This document shows positions 26,117 to 34,558 of a stretch of DNA of 51,190 bases, piece by piece. The position numbers and the translations under genes were made by a program. The DNA is from Gordonia sp. 'Campus' (GTDB taxonomy: Bacteria; Actinomycetota; Actinomycetes; Mycobacteriales; Mycobacteriaceae): positions 1-51,190 of the forward strand of contig NZ_JAKOIW010000026.1 of assembly GCF_022206305.1 (NCBI RefSeq), in the 5' to 3' direction. The number at the start of each line of letters is the position of its first letter. Position 1 is the stretch's first letter. The notes below the pieces were generated by a model. The model saw nothing but the letters and a program-made list of their open reading frames with translations, made no database searches and was not told the DNA's origin.

Positions 26117-27174
26117 GCCCGCAGCCCGATCCGCGGGTCGATCCACACCGCGGCCGCGTCGGAGAGTGCCGAGCCGACGAGCACCAGGACCGCCGACCCG
26201 ACAGCGAGTGCGGCCAGCAGCGAGAAGTCGAGCGCCACCGCGGCGTCCACGAGCGCCTCGGCCAAGCCCGGCCACCCGAAGACGGCCTCGACGATCGCGG
26301 CGCCGGCGATCAGTTCGGGGAGTCGTGTCCCGAGGAGAGCGAGTGTCGGCAGCACCGACACGGGAACGATGTGTCCCGTCAGCAATCTCCGTCCCGCGAT
26401 GCCACGGGCGCGTGCGCCGCGGATCGCATCGGAGGCAGCGGCATCGACGACGGCGGCGCGCATGGTCAGCAGCAACCACGGAACCATCGACACGGTCAGG
26501 GCCAGGTACGGCAGCACGGCGTGGGTGAGCAGGCCGGCGACCGAGTAGTCGTCGCCGGGGCGTCGGGCACCGGAGGTCGGCAACCAACCGAGTCCGACCG
26601 CGAACACGCCGACCAGGATCAGCGACACCACGAACGGTGGTGTCGCGGCGAGCACGGCGGCGAGCGAGGTACACATCCGATCGAGCAGTCCACCGCGTCG
26701 CATGCCGATGACCGCCCCCACCACGATGGCGATGATCGCCGCCGACAGCAGTGCCGCCGACGACATCCCCAGCGTGAACGGCAGGCGCTGGCCAATCACC
26801 TCGACGACGGGCTGTCCCTTCGTCGACGACCAGCCGAGGTCGCCGTGGAGCAGCGCTCCCCACCAGTTCCACCAGGCCCGCAGCCAGTGCTGGTCGAGGT
26901 CGTAGGCGGCCGAGATCGCTTCCCGTTGCGCGGGCGTCGCGGACTGGTAGTTGTCACCCAGATGAGCGGTGAGCGGATCGAAGGGAGACGCAGCCGCGAC
27001 CGCGAAGATGCCCAGCGACACCAGGATCGTCGTGGGGATCATCAGCAGTAGACGGCGAACGAGCAGCACGCCCGTCGCACGCAGGCGCGATCTCCCCCGC
27101 ACAGCCCGGTAAGCGGCATCGGCGAGATCCGTTGACCCCGCGGATGTCTCGGGCGGGGTGGCGACCGACGTCAC
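26113..27174 (-). CDS. ABC importer permease 1 (DppB/NikB-like)
   Basis: Permease of 353 residues: a ~35-residue hydrophilic N-terminus, TM1 (LLLMIPTTILVSLGIFAVA), a periplasmic segment with the family motif REAISAAYDLDQHWLRAWWNW split over loop 1, then five helices and the EAA loop ARARGIAGRRLLTGHIVPVSV. The GTG at 27174-27172 overlaps the binding-protein stop as GTGA; this start is preferred because the frame remains open antisense far upstream. Confidence 0.88.
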   Translation of the reverse strand: MTSVATPPETSAGSTDLADAAYRAVRGRSRLRATGVLLVRRLLLMIPTTILVSLGIFAVAAASPFDPLTAHLGDNYQSATPAQREAISAAYDLDQHWLRAWWNWWGALLHGDLGWSSTKGQPVVEVIGQRLPFTLGMSSAALLSAAIIAIVVGAVIGMRRGGLLDRMCTSLAAVLAATPPFVVSLILVGVFAVGLGWLPTSGARRPGDDYSVAGLLTHAVLPYLALTVSMVPWLLLTMRAAVVDAAASDAIRGARARGIAGRRLLTGHIVPVSVLPTLALLGTRLPELIAGAAIVEAVFGWPGLAEALVDAAVALDFSLLAALAVGSAVLVLVGSALSDAAAVWIDPRIGLRA

Positions 27175-28802
27175 GAGTTCGGTTGCCACGACGGGAGCTT
27201 CCACCACGGACCCCAGGTCACCCCGTGCGAATGGGGCTCCAGGATCGGTGAGTCGTGGCGCCACCCCGCACTTCGGGAGACGTAGGTGTGGTGCAGGAAG
27301 GCCAGGAACACATAGGACGGCTGTTCGGCATACAGCTGTTGGATGCGCTTGTACCGCAGATCGTTCTCCGGCCCGGGCGCGCTCATGCGTGCCTCGTCGA
27401 GGACGAGATCGAGCCCGGGCGCGGTGAGATTGCCCGGGTTGGCGTACGGCGACGACTCCGGAACGCGGGTGTGCAGCGTGTCGTAGACCTGCGAGTCGAG
27501 GCTGTAGGGCGTCGCCCCGCCACCGAGCACCACGCCGGAGTCGGCGAGCCGGGTGTCGATCTCGTCCCAGCTCGTACCCCGGGTGAGGACCTCGACACCG
27601 ATCTTCTTCATCGATGCCGCGAACGCCACGGCGAGGTCGCGACGCACCGTGTCCTGCGCGTTGTAGAGAACGGGGAACGACGCCCGGTCGGCACCCCGGG
27701 TGCGCACGCCGTCGGCACCGACCCGCCATCCGGCGTCGTCGAGCGTCGCCGCCGCAGCCCCGGGGTCGAAGGCGAATTGTGCACCCGCGTCATACACGGC
27801 CGTGCCGTACACCGAGGCGACCGGAGTGCTGGCCGGCTCCCCGGCGCCGGTGAGCACGTCGTCGACGACGGCCTGCCGGTCGACGCCCAGGTTCATGGCG
27901 AGTCGGGCGGCCGGGTCGGCGGTGAACGGATTCGTCCCGGGCAGCGAGATACCGCGCCAATCGGCCGATGTCACCGACACCACGCCGGTGCCGTCGCGAC
28001 CCGCGAGACCGTCGGCCAGGCGCGGCGGCAGTCCGGCGCCGTCGAGCTCACCGGCCGCGATCCGCTGCGCACGTGTGTTGTCGTCGGGAACGTGGCTGTA
28101 GACGATGCGTCCGAGTGCCGGCCGGTCACCCCAGTAGTCCTCGCGCGCAACGAGAACCGCTTGATCGGGGTCGAGCGATTCGAGCCGGTACGCCCCCGTC
28201 CCCACCGGTCGGGTGTTCAGGGCCCACTCCGCCGCGGGCGCGTTCTCCACCCGTTCCGATGGGACGATACCCACGAGCAGATACGGCGACGGGTCGGCAT
28301 CGGTGTCCATGCGGACCGTGACCGCCTGCGCCCCATCGGATTCGACGGCGACGATCGGCGCGAAGTCGGTCGAGATGGTCGACGCGACGAGGGGGTCGAC
28401 CAGCGCCCGGTAGGTCGCGACGACGTCGCGGGCATCGAGGGCGGTGCCGTCGGAGAACGTGACACCACTCTTGAGCGGCACCCGCCACGTCCGTGGCGCG
28501 GTACGTTGCGGCTTCGACTCGGCGAGCGCCGGAACGAGGTCGGGCACTCGGCCGTCGCCGTCGGCGGCCGGGACGAGCAGACCGTCGTAGAGCGGTGAGA
28601 CCCCGAGCTGTGCGTAACCGAGCATCGGGTTGAAGTCGCCCAGTTCCTGACTTTCGCCGAGGACGATCCGGTCGGTCACCGACGCCCGGTCCGACGGCGA
28701 GCAGCCGGTGAGCCCGACCGCCGCGATGAGTACCGCCGCCCCGGCAGTGGCCAGTCCACGAACGGCCGACGACGTTCCCCCCACACCTGTGTGCACAGAC
28801 AT
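27171..28802 (-). CDS. ABC importer substrate-binding lipoprotein (SBP_bac_5; peptide/nickel class)
   Basis: Extracytoplasmic lipoprotein of 543 residues: signal peptide with a good lipobox (VGLTGCS, Cys near 34) and a full SBP_bac_5 domain (PLYDGLL, WRVPLKSGVTFSDGTALDARDVV). The C-terminal His-rich stretch (FLHHTY, EPHSHGVTWGPWW) and the divergent ArsR-type regulator suggest a metal or metal-chelate ligand rather than peptide; this is inference. ATG 28802 is used because it directly precedes the signal peptide. It is the first gene of the importer operon. Confidence 0.9.
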   Translation of the reverse strand: MSVHTGVGGTSSAVRGLATAGAAVLIAAVGLTGCSPSDRASVTDRIVLGESQELGDFNPMLGYAQLGVSPLYDGLLVPAADGDGRVPDLVPALAESKPQRTAPRTWRVPLKSGVTFSDGTALDARDVVATYRALVDPLVASTISTDFAPIVAVESDGAQAVTVRMDTDADPSPYLLVGIVPSERVENAPAAEWALNTRPVGTGAYRLESLDPDQAVLVAREDYWGDRPALGRIVYSHVPDDNTRAQRIAAGELDGAGLPPRLADGLAGRDGTGVVSVTSADWRGISLPGTNPFTADPAARLAMNLGVDRQAVVDDVLTGAGEPASTPVASVYGTAVYDAGAQFAFDPGAAAATLDDAGWRVGADGVRTRGADRASFPVLYNAQDTVRRDLAVAFAASMKKIGVEVLTRGTSWDEIDTRLADSGVVLGGGATPYSLDSQVYDTLHTRVPESSPYANPGNLTAPGLDLVLDEARMSAPGPENDLRYKRIQQLYAEQPSYVFLAFLHHTYVSRSAGWRHDSPILEPHSHGVTWGPWWKLPSWQPNS

Positions 28803-28806
28803 ATGT
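28790..28806. promoter_or_regulatory. Candidate ArsR operator region
   Basis: Two short palindromes, TGTGCACA (28790-28797) and ACATATGT (28799-28806), straddle the start codon of the binding-protein gene in the 84-bp divergent region facing the ArsR gene. ArsR metal sensors often bind AT-rich imperfect repeats of this kind, but I cannot assign a clear long operator. Confidence 0.3.
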
Positions 28807-28886
28807 TCTCCCAGACACACATTTGCCGCCACCGGGGCGGTGGTGAACGATGGGCGGTATCACCACCGAAGCGACGAGGAGTACCG

Positions 28887-29264
28887 GTGACCGACTTCGA
28901 CCCGGACTCATTCGATGCCGACTCATTCGACCCGGACTCCTTCGATGCCGACTCGTGGGCAGCGCGATTCATGCTGCTCAGCGACCCGACGCGATTGCGC
29001 CTGGTCGCCGAGATGCACGCCCGGCCGGGTTCCACCGTCGCCGAACTCGCCACGCGTATCGGCATCACCGAGAACGCGGCCTCGCAGTCGATCCGCAAGC
29101 TGCGAGACCAGGGCTGGGTCCGCTCGGAGAAAGCCGGCCGGATGGTCCACTACGAGGTCGTCGGCGACGCGATCGTGCATCGCATCCTGCACGACATCAT
29201 CGGGGTCGGGCATGTCACGTCCGACGATCACTCGGATCACGCCCACCCGGTGACAACGGATTAG
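28887..29264 (+). CDS. ArsR-family metal-sensor-like regulator with acidic repeat N-terminus
   Basis: Winged-helix repressor of 125 residues: after a 23-residue acidic repeat (alternating FDPDS and FDADS) comes the ArsR core (RFMLLSDPTRLRLVAEM, TVAELATRIGITENAASQSIRKLRDQGWV, AGRMVHYEV). The last helix and tail are rich in His and Asp (VHRILHDIIGVGH, DDHSDHAH), matching the C-terminal metal sites of NmtR- and KmtR-like Ni/Co sensors by type but not residue by residue. It diverges from the importer and probably represses it. The GTG start has a good ribosome site (GAGGAG, 28875-28880 region). Confidence 0.88.
   Translation: MTDFDPDSFDADSFDPDSFDADSWAARFMLLSDPTRLRLVAEMHARPGSTVAELATRIGITENAASQSIRKLRDQGWVRSEKAGRMVHYEVVGDAIVHRILHDIIGVGHVTSDDHSDHAHPVTTD
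28896..28955 (+). repeat. 15-bp tandem repeat (4 units) in the ArsR N-terminus
   Basis: Four 15-base units encode FDPDS, FDADS, FDPDS and FDADS; units 1 and 3 and units 2 and 4 are nearly identical at the base level, indicating a 30-bp duplication of an earlier 15-bp duplication. It adds only acidic residues ahead of the HTH core. Confidence 0.9.
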
Positions 29265-29275
29265 AACACGTTCTA
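29262..29275. promoter_or_regulatory. Perfect KstR-type box
   Basis: TAGAACACGTTCTA is an uninterrupted inverted repeat and satisfies the KstR consensus (T, two bases, AAC, two bases, GTT, two bases, A). It overlaps the ArsR stop codon and ends 11 bases before the GTG of the hydrolase at 29287, the position expected for a repressor covering the promoter of a nearly leaderless mRNA. KstR controls cholesterol catabolism in Mycobacterium and Rhodococcus. Confidence 0.85.
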
Positions 29276-29286
29276 GTCTGGTCGAC

Positions 29287-30162
29287 GTGGATGTCACCTT
29301 CGATGCGACCAAACGGGAACTGACGACCGACAAGGGCACGCTGCGCTATCACGAGGCCGGCGACGCCGACGCGCCGCCGCTGATCCTGTTGCACGGTTCC
29401 GGGCCCGGCGTGACCGGTTGGCGGAACTACCGCGGAAATCTCGGACACTTCGCGCAGACGCACCACTGCTACGTCATCGAGTTCCCCGGCTTCGGCGTGA
29501 GTGACGCCGTGGAGGGCCACCCGGTGCTGACCGCGGGCGGCTCGGTCCTCCGGTTCATGGACGCGCTCGGCATCGACAAGGCCGCGATGATCGGCAACTC
29601 GATGGGTGGGGTCGTCGGCGTCAATCTGGCGATCAAGAAGCCCGAGCGCGTCGAGAAGCTCGTCACCATCGGCGGTGTCGGCCCGAATGTGTTCAGCCCC
29701 AGCCCCAGTGAGGGTCTACGTCTGCTGCAGGAGTTCACCGACGCCCCGGACAGTGACCTCGACGGCAAACGGGACAAACTGGTCCGCTGGCTCACGTCGA
29801 TGGTCTTCGACCGCTCACTGGTCACCGAGGAGCTCATCGCCGAGCGCTGGGAGGCGGCCATCAATCCCGACGCGCAGAAGACGGCGCAGATGATGTACGG
29901 CTCAGCGGCTTTCGAGATGCAGCAGCAGTTCATGGCCGCGTCCGACAATCCGCCGTACTGGGCGTCGATGCACAAGGTCGCCTGCCCGACGCTGCTGACC
30001 TGGGGCCGCGACGATCGGGTGAGCCCGCCGGACATGGCGATGGTGCCGATGCGGCTCATCCCCGACGCGGAGCTGCACGTTTTCCCGAAGTGCGGGCACT
30101 GGGTGATGATCGAGGCCAAGGCCGCCTTCGAGGCAGCCGTCACCTCCTTCCTGACTCGCTGA
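29287..30162 (+). CDS. Meta-cleavage-product-type alpha/beta hydrolase (HsaD/BphD-like)
   Basis: Hydrolase of 291 residues with the oxyanion/nucleophile signatures of C-C bond hydrolases: LLHGSGPGVTGW, GNSMGG (Ser), DDRVSP (Asp) and KCGHWV (His). The segments PNVFSPSPSEGLRLL and IPDAELHVFPKCGHW closely follow HsaD, the steroid ring meta-cleavage hydrolase. With the KstR box in front, a role in steroid or related lipid catabolism is likely, although no other steroid gene is adjacent. The GTG start lacks a Shine-Dalgarno sequence and is probably read from a near-leaderless transcript. Confidence 0.88.
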   Translation: MDVTFDATKRELTTDKGTLRYHEAGDADAPPLILLHGSGPGVTGWRNYRGNLGHFAQTHHCYVIEFPGFGVSDAVEGHPVLTAGGSVLRFMDALGIDKAAMIGNSMGGVVGVNLAIKKPERVEKLVTIGGVGPNVFSPSPSEGLRLLQEFTDAPDSDLDGKRDKLVRWLTSMVFDRSLVTEELIAERWEAAINPDAQKTAQMMYGSAAFEMQQQFMAASDNPPYWASMHKVACPTLLTWGRDDRVSPPDMAMVPMRLIPDAELHVFPKCGHWVMIEAKAAFEAAVTSFLTR

Positions 30163-30236
30163 CCGCCTGACTCGCTGACCCCCGGGGAGGCGCCGGTCCC
30201 GCCGTCGACCTCCGGGGATGGGTAACCTCGACCACC

Positions 30237-30776
30237 ATGGATGGTGTCGACGTCATCGTGTCCCACTGGGCCGTGGCCCGTCCCGAGCTCGACGTCTCGG
30301 CACTCAAGGTCTTCGGCCGGCTCCACCGCAGCTTCCTCGTCTACAAGGCGCGCATCGCATCGACCTTCGACGAGCACGACATCACCGATTCCGGCTTCGA
30401 CGTCCTCGCGTGCCTCCGCCGCGCGGTGCCGGACCATCGCCTGACCGCGGGTGAACTCGCCGAACAGACTCTCGTCACCACCGGTGGACTGTCCCTGCGC
30501 GTGAAGCGCCTCGAGGACGCCGGCCTGGTGACACGCACGCGCGACAGATCCGACGCGCGTGTCGTGTACGTCGAACTCACGCCGGCCGGCTCGGAACTGG
30601 TGGATCGCATCGCCGACGAGCACTTCGCCAAGCTCCAGACGATGCTCGCCGAACTGTCGTCGGACGAGGCCGCGGACCTTGCGCGACTACTCGGCAAGCT
30701 CGAGCACTCCGCTCGCTTCGCCGTGCTGGGAGACGGCCTCGATCCGGGCGAAACGGATCCGATCGCCGCCGTCTGA
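30237..30776 (+). CDS. MarR-family transcriptional regulator
   Basis: Regulator of 179 residues with the MarR winged helix (LTAGELAEQTLVTTGGLSLRVKRLEDAGLVTRTRDRSDARVVYVELT read in pieces) between N- and C-terminal dimerisation helices. MarR proteins in catabolic clusters often sense an aromatic acid or its CoA ester. It stands 74 bp after the hydrolase and directly before the palindrome-rich region at 30871-30943, so it is the best candidate regulator of the 15-gene cluster downstream. The residue after the wing helix, DRSDAR, is canonical. Confidence 0.88.
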   Translation: MDGVDVIVSHWAVARPELDVSALKVFGRLHRSFLVYKARIASTFDEHDITDSGFDVLACLRRAVPDHRLTAGELAEQTLVTTGGLSLRVKRLEDAGLVTRTRDRSDARVVYVELTPAGSELVDRIADEHFAKLQTMLAELSSDEAADLARLLGKLEHSARFAVLGDGLDPGETDPIAAV

Positions 30777-30870
30777 CCGCGCCGGGCGATAAATTTTTCG
30801 GCAGTTCGTGATGGCCGACACACCCGATGTGACCTGCGTCTCCGCTGTTTCGCGGGCGTAAAACCGGCGT

Positions 30871-30884
30871 TACAGAGCTCTGTA
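30871..30884. promoter_or_regulatory. 14-bp perfect palindrome, candidate operator
   Basis: TACAGAGCTCTGTA is a perfect palindrome located 106 bases before the aldehyde dehydrogenase start. It is different in sequence from the two elements that follow at 30907 and 30932, so a second regulator may bind here. Confidence 0.6.
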
Positions 30885-30906
30885 CTGCGTCTTCCCCGGT
30901 TGACCT

Positions 30907-30918
30907 CTTAGCGCTAAG
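30907..30918. promoter_or_regulatory. Operator-like palindrome 1 (CTTAGCGCTAAG)
   Basis: Perfect 12-base palindrome in the AT-rich part of the 213-bp region before the catabolic cluster. Its near copy lies 25 bases downstream, centre to centre. Confidence 0.7.
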
Positions 30919-30931
30919 GCTTTACAACTGT

Positions 30932-30943
30932 CTTAGCGCAAAG
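30932..30943. promoter_or_regulatory. Operator-like palindrome 2 (CTTAGCGCAAAG)
   Basis: Same element as at 30907 with a single asymmetric change (T to A), followed by an AT-rich tract (AGATATTTAT) that could be the -10 region of the cluster promoter. The size suits a MarR dimer. Confidence 0.7.
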
Positions 30944-30989
30944 ATATTTATCCGGACCCACTTCGGTCTTCAGCCCCGAACGGAATCGC

Positions 30990-32540
30990 ATGCCCCTCGT
31001 GTCCAGCACCCCCGTACCCGATACCCCCATGCCCGGTATCTCCGACCACCTCACGGTCGACGCGCGTGATCTCGACGATCGCATCTTCGTCGGCGGTCAC
31101 TGGGAGGTCGGCGCCGGAGATCTGATCGAGTCCGTGAACCCGGCGACGGGTCGGGTCTTCGCGACCCTGCACGGGGCCACTCCCGCCGACGTCGACACCG
31201 CGGTCCGCACCGGGCTCCGCGCCGCCCACGAGAGCGGCTGGGCGAGTGCGCTTCCCCACGAGCGCGCGGCAGTCCTGCACCGGATCGGCGACGGTATCGA
31301 CGCTGCGCGAGATCGCATCGCGCGGCTGCAGACCCTCGACACCGGCAAGACCCTCGGCGAGACATCGGCTTTGGCGGCGAGTGCGGCGAACACCTTCCGG
31401 TACATGGCGGCGGCGGCGGAGACCTCCGACGGCACGCTCACGACCCCGCGCGGCCCGTGGCTCACGATGTCCACGCACCGCCCGATGGGTGTCGTCGGTG
31501 CCATCACCCCGTGGAACTCGCCGATCGCCTCCGACGCCCAGAAGTTGGCCCCCGCGCTGGCCGCGGGCAACGCGGTGGTCAGCAAGCCGCCGGTGTGGGC
31601 GCCCTGGGTGACCTTGCTCCTGGCCCGCATCTGCGAAGAGGCCGGCCTGCCCCGCGGTGTCCTGTCCGTCCTCCCGGGCCCGGGCCGGACCGTCGGCGAG
31701 GCCCTGGTCCGCCACCCCGACGTCGCGAAGGTGACCTTCACCGGCGGGACGAGCACCGGGCGTCACCTCGGCCGGATCGCCGCCGACAAGCTCATGCCGA
31801 TCACCCTGGAGCTGGGCGGCAAGTCACCGACCATCGTCTTCGCCGACGCCGACCTCGAACGCGCCGTACAGGGCGTGCTGTACGGGATCTTCTCCTCCAG
31901 CGGCCAGAGCTGCATCGCCGGATCACGAGTGTTCGTGCAGCGCAGCGTGTTCGATGCTTTCACGGACGATCTGGTAGGACGCGCCGGCCGGTTGCGGATG
32001 GGTCCCGGTACCAATCCGGACACCGACGTCGCCCCGATGATCTCGGCCGCGCACCGCGACTCGGTGGCCGACACGGTAGCCCGAGCGGTGGCCGACGGTG
32101 CCCGAGTGCGGTGCGGTGGCGCGGTTCCCGTCGACGGTGCGCTGGCCGACGGCTGGTACTACCCGCCGACCGTACTGACCGGCGTCGCCAACACCGACCG
32201 GATCAGCCAGGAGGAGATCTTCGGGCCGGTCGCGGTGGTCATCCCGTTCGGCGACGAGGCCGACGTCATCGCGCAGGCCAACGACACCGTCTACGGCCTG
32301 GCCTGCGGCGTGTGGACCGAGGACTACCGGCGTGCGCTGCGGATCGGTGACGCCGTCGACGCCGGAACCGTGTGGGTCAACACCTACAAGCAGTTCTCCA
32401 TCTCGACGCCGTTCACCGGGCTCCGCGACAGCGGGCTGGGCACCGAGAAGGGACGCGAGGCGATCCGCCAGTACTCCGACCAGAAGAGCATCTACCTCGA
32501 CCGCAGCGACGAGCCGATCGCGTGGGGTCGCCATCCGTGA
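30990..32540 (+). CDS. Aldehyde dehydrogenase (muconic-semialdehyde-dehydrogenase-like)
   Basis: NAD(P)-dependent aldehyde dehydrogenase of 516 residues with catalytic Cys 308 (GQSCIAGSR), general base Glu 274 (ELGGKSP), Asn 176 (ITPWNSP) and Lys 199 of the cofactor site, where the usual KPSE reads SKPPVW. It is the first gene of the catabolic cluster and would oxidise a ring-cleavage semialdehyde or a side-chain aldehyde. In meta-cleavage pathways this family oxidises 2-hydroxy- or 2-aminomuconic semialdehyde, which fits the extradiol dioxygenase and RidA genes nearby. ATG 30990 gives a ~30-residue extra N-terminus; the ATG at 31029 is an alternative. Confidence 0.9.
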   Translation: MPLVSSTPVPDTPMPGISDHLTVDARDLDDRIFVGGHWEVGAGDLIESVNPATGRVFATLHGATPADVDTAVRTGLRAAHESGWASALPHERAAVLHRIGDGIDAARDRIARLQTLDTGKTLGETSALAASAANTFRYMAAAAETSDGTLTTPRGPWLTMSTHRPMGVVGAITPWNSPIASDAQKLAPALAAGNAVVSKPPVWAPWVTLLLARICEEAGLPRGVLSVLPGPGRTVGEALVRHPDVAKVTFTGGTSTGRHLGRIAADKLMPITLELGGKSPTIVFADADLERAVQGVLYGIFSSSGQSCIAGSRVFVQRSVFDAFTDDLVGRAGRLRMGPGTNPDTDVAPMISAAHRDSVADTVARAVADGARVRCGGAVPVDGALADGWYYPPTVLTGVANTDRISQEEIFGPVAVVIPFGDEADVIAQANDTVYGLACGVWTEDYRRALRIGDAVDAGTVWVNTYKQFSISTPFTGLRDSGLGTEKGREAIRQYSDQKSIYLDRSDEPIAWGRHP

Positions 32541-32587
32541 CCGGCCGGACCGTGCACGCGCCCACTTCGACGAAAGGAACCACACCC

Positions 32588-32971
32588 ATGACCACAACTG
32601 CCGCAACCGACTTCGCCGCAGAAGGCCAGAACACCGCGCACCCGTACAGCCCCGCATTCGCCGTCGCCGGTTTCGGCTTCGTCTCCGGCGCACTGTCGGT
32701 GGATGAGAACGGGGTGGCCGTACCGGGCGTCGACGCCGCCCTCGACGCGGCGATGGCCCGACTCGGCGAGCGCCTGGCCACGATCGACATGACCCTCGCC
32801 GATGTCGTCAAGACCACCTACTTCGTCACCGACGTCTCGCTGCGCGACGCCGCGAACCGGCACTACGAGAGCGTCTTCGCCACGCCTCGTCCGGCCCGCT
32901 CGTTCGTCGAGGTGGCCGCGCTGCCCTACGGCGCGACCGTCGAGATCGAAGCCATCGCCCACACGTCCTGA
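32588..32971 (+). CDS. RidA/YjgF-family protein with the catalytic Arg
   Basis: Small trimeric-type protein of 127 residues. The conserved Arg that binds the substrate carboxylate is present (Arg 104 in RPARSFVEVAALPYGATVEIE). RidA proteins hydrolyse enamine/imine intermediates, and in 2-aminophenol pathways a RidA-family protein is the 2-aminomuconate deaminase. Position directly after the semialdehyde dehydrogenase matches that pairing. A ribosome site (GAAAGGAA) precedes the ATG. Confidence 0.9.
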   Translation: MTTTAATDFAAEGQNTAHPYSPAFAVAGFGFVSGALSVDENGVAVPGVDAALDAAMARLGERLATIDMTLADVVKTTYFVTDVSLRDAANRHYESVFATPRPARSFVEVAALPYGATVEIEAIAHTS

Positions 32972-33040
32972 TCGCACGTCCGGCACCCACCGAACCCGCC
33001 AGAACACCGAACCCGCCAAACACCGAGAGGAACCACCATC

Positions 33041-33559
33041 ATGACCGCACCAGAGAAGACCATCGCCGATCTCGAGCAGCAGATCGACTCCTGCATCGCC
33101 AGCCGCGAGACCCGGCACGAGGACTGGGACACACTGGGTTTCCAGGCCGCCGCCGGCGGCGACCGCTTCAAGCGCGCCCAGATCCGCTACATCGGCTCGG
33201 GCGCCACCGGTGACCACGAGAACGACAACCGGACTCTTCCGTCGGATCACTTCACGTTCTCCAACATGCGTCTGCCCGCCGGTGCCGTCGGTCCCGAGCA
33301 CACCCACCACGACGTCGAAGAGGTGTTCTTCGTCCTCGAGGGCGAGCTCGAGGTCGCCGTCCATGACGTGGAGGACGGCACCAAGAAGGCCGTTCGTCGC
33401 CTCGGCTACCGCGACCTGATCCGCGTGCCCGCAGGCGTCCCCCGCAGCCTCGCCAACGTCGGCGACACCGACGCGCTGTTCTGCGTGATCATCGGCGCCG
33501 AGAAGCCGCAGCTCCCCACGTACCCGCCGAGCTCGGAGATGTTCGGCGTCACCCGCTGA
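33041..33559 (+). CDS. Single-domain cupin protein
   Basis: Cupin of 172 residues with metal-binding motif 1 GPEHTHHDVEEVFFVLEGELEV and motif 2 RVPAGVPRSLANVGD; motif 2 lacks the usual His, so metal binding may be incomplete. It could be an accessory isomerase, a small oxygenase or a sensor of a pathway intermediate. It is preceded by AGAGGAA and by a ~70-bp spacer containing two near-identical ACCGAACCCGCCA-type repeats after the RidA gene. Confidence 0.85.
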   Translation: MTAPEKTIADLEQQIDSCIASRETRHEDWDTLGFQAAAGGDRFKRAQIRYIGSGATGDHENDNRTLPSDHFTFSNMRLPAGAVGPEHTHHDVEEVFFVLEGELEVAVHDVEDGTKKAVRRLGYRDLIRVPAGVPRSLANVGDTDALFCVIIGAEKPQLPTYPPSSEMFGVTR

Positions 33560-33598
33560 ACCTCGTTCCACCCGAACCGAACCCGAGAGGTGTCCACC

Positions 33599-34549
33599 AT
33601 GTCCGCAGACACGACGAGAGTCCTTCGCGTGCACCAGAAGACCTGGGAGGCCGACGGCGTCACGAGCATCACCCTCGTGGATCCGTCCGGCGCCGAACTC
33701 CCGCGCTGGGAACCGGGATCGCATGTCGCGCTTCGTCTGCCGGACGGACTCGTCCGGGAGTACTCCCTGTGCTCGACGCCGGAGGACTCGTCACGGTGGT
33801 CCGTGGCGGTCCTCCGGGCCGAGAAGTCGCGCGGCGGTAGCACCTACGTCCACGATCGGCTGTCCATCGGAGCCGAGATCGAGGTCGACGGCCCGCGCAA
33901 CGCCTTCTCGATCGACCCCGACGCCGCGCATCACATCCTGATCGCGGGCGGCGTCGGCATCACCCCCATCGTCGCGATGATGCGCCGGCTGGAGTCCGAG
34001 GGCCGATCGTGGCAGATGCTCTACGCGGGCCGGTCCCGACGGTCGATGGCCTTCGTCGACGAGGTGTCCGCGCACTCGACGTCCGTCATCCACGCCGACG
34101 ACGAGCGAGGCGGGTTGCCCGATCTGCCGGCGCTGTTCGCGGGAGCGCCATCCGGGTCGGTGGCGTACTGCTGCGGCCCGGCCGCCCTCCTCGACGCCGT
34201 CGTCGGCGTCATCCCGCCGGAGATCCCGCTGCGCAGCGAACGTTTCGCCGCACCCGTCGCGGAAGTCGACCCCGGCGGGGACACCGCATTCGACGTCGTC
34301 CTCGACCGGACCGGGCAGCGCATCGCAGTACCGGCCGACATGTCCGTGCTCGACGCACTGGCCGACGCCGGCGTCGACGTGCCCAGCTCCTGCACGGAAG
34401 GCATCTGCGGCACCTGCGAGATCGGGGTCGTCAAGGGCGACCTCGACCACCGCGACTTCGTCCTCACCGACACCGAACACGCGAGCGGACAGACGATGCT
34501 TCCCTGCGTCTCACGCTGCCGCTCAGCCGAACTCGTACTCGACCTCTAG
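33599..34549 (+). CDS. PDR/VanB-type oxidoreductase (Rieske oxygenase reductase)
   Basis: Three-domain reductase of 316 residues: flavin-binding domain (~1-100, REYSLCSTP), NAD-binding domain (GGVGITPIVAMMRRL) and a C-terminal plant-type [2Fe-2S] ferredoxin (SSCTEGICGTCEIG with the fourth Cys in MLPCVSRC). This order is that of phthalate dioxygenase reductase and VanB, which feed electrons straight to a Rieske oxygenase without a separate ferredoxin. Its partner should be the oxygenase at 40455. The ATG 33599 follows a GAGAGG ribosome site; a GTG nine bases upstream lies too close to it. Confidence 0.92.
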   Translation: MSADTTRVLRVHQKTWEADGVTSITLVDPSGAELPRWEPGSHVALRLPDGLVREYSLCSTPEDSSRWSVAVLRAEKSRGGSTYVHDRLSIGAEIEVDGPRNAFSIDPDAAHHILIAGGVGITPIVAMMRRLESEGRSWQMLYAGRSRRSMAFVDEVSAHSTSVIHADDERGGLPDLPALFAGAPSGSVAYCCGPAALLDAVVGVIPPEIPLRSERFAAPVAEVDPGGDTAFDVVLDRTGQRIAVPADMSVLDALADAGVDVPSSCTEGICGTCEIGVVKGDLDHRDFVLTDTEHASGQTMLPCVSRCRSAELVLDL

Positions 34550-34558
34550 GGGATCCCC

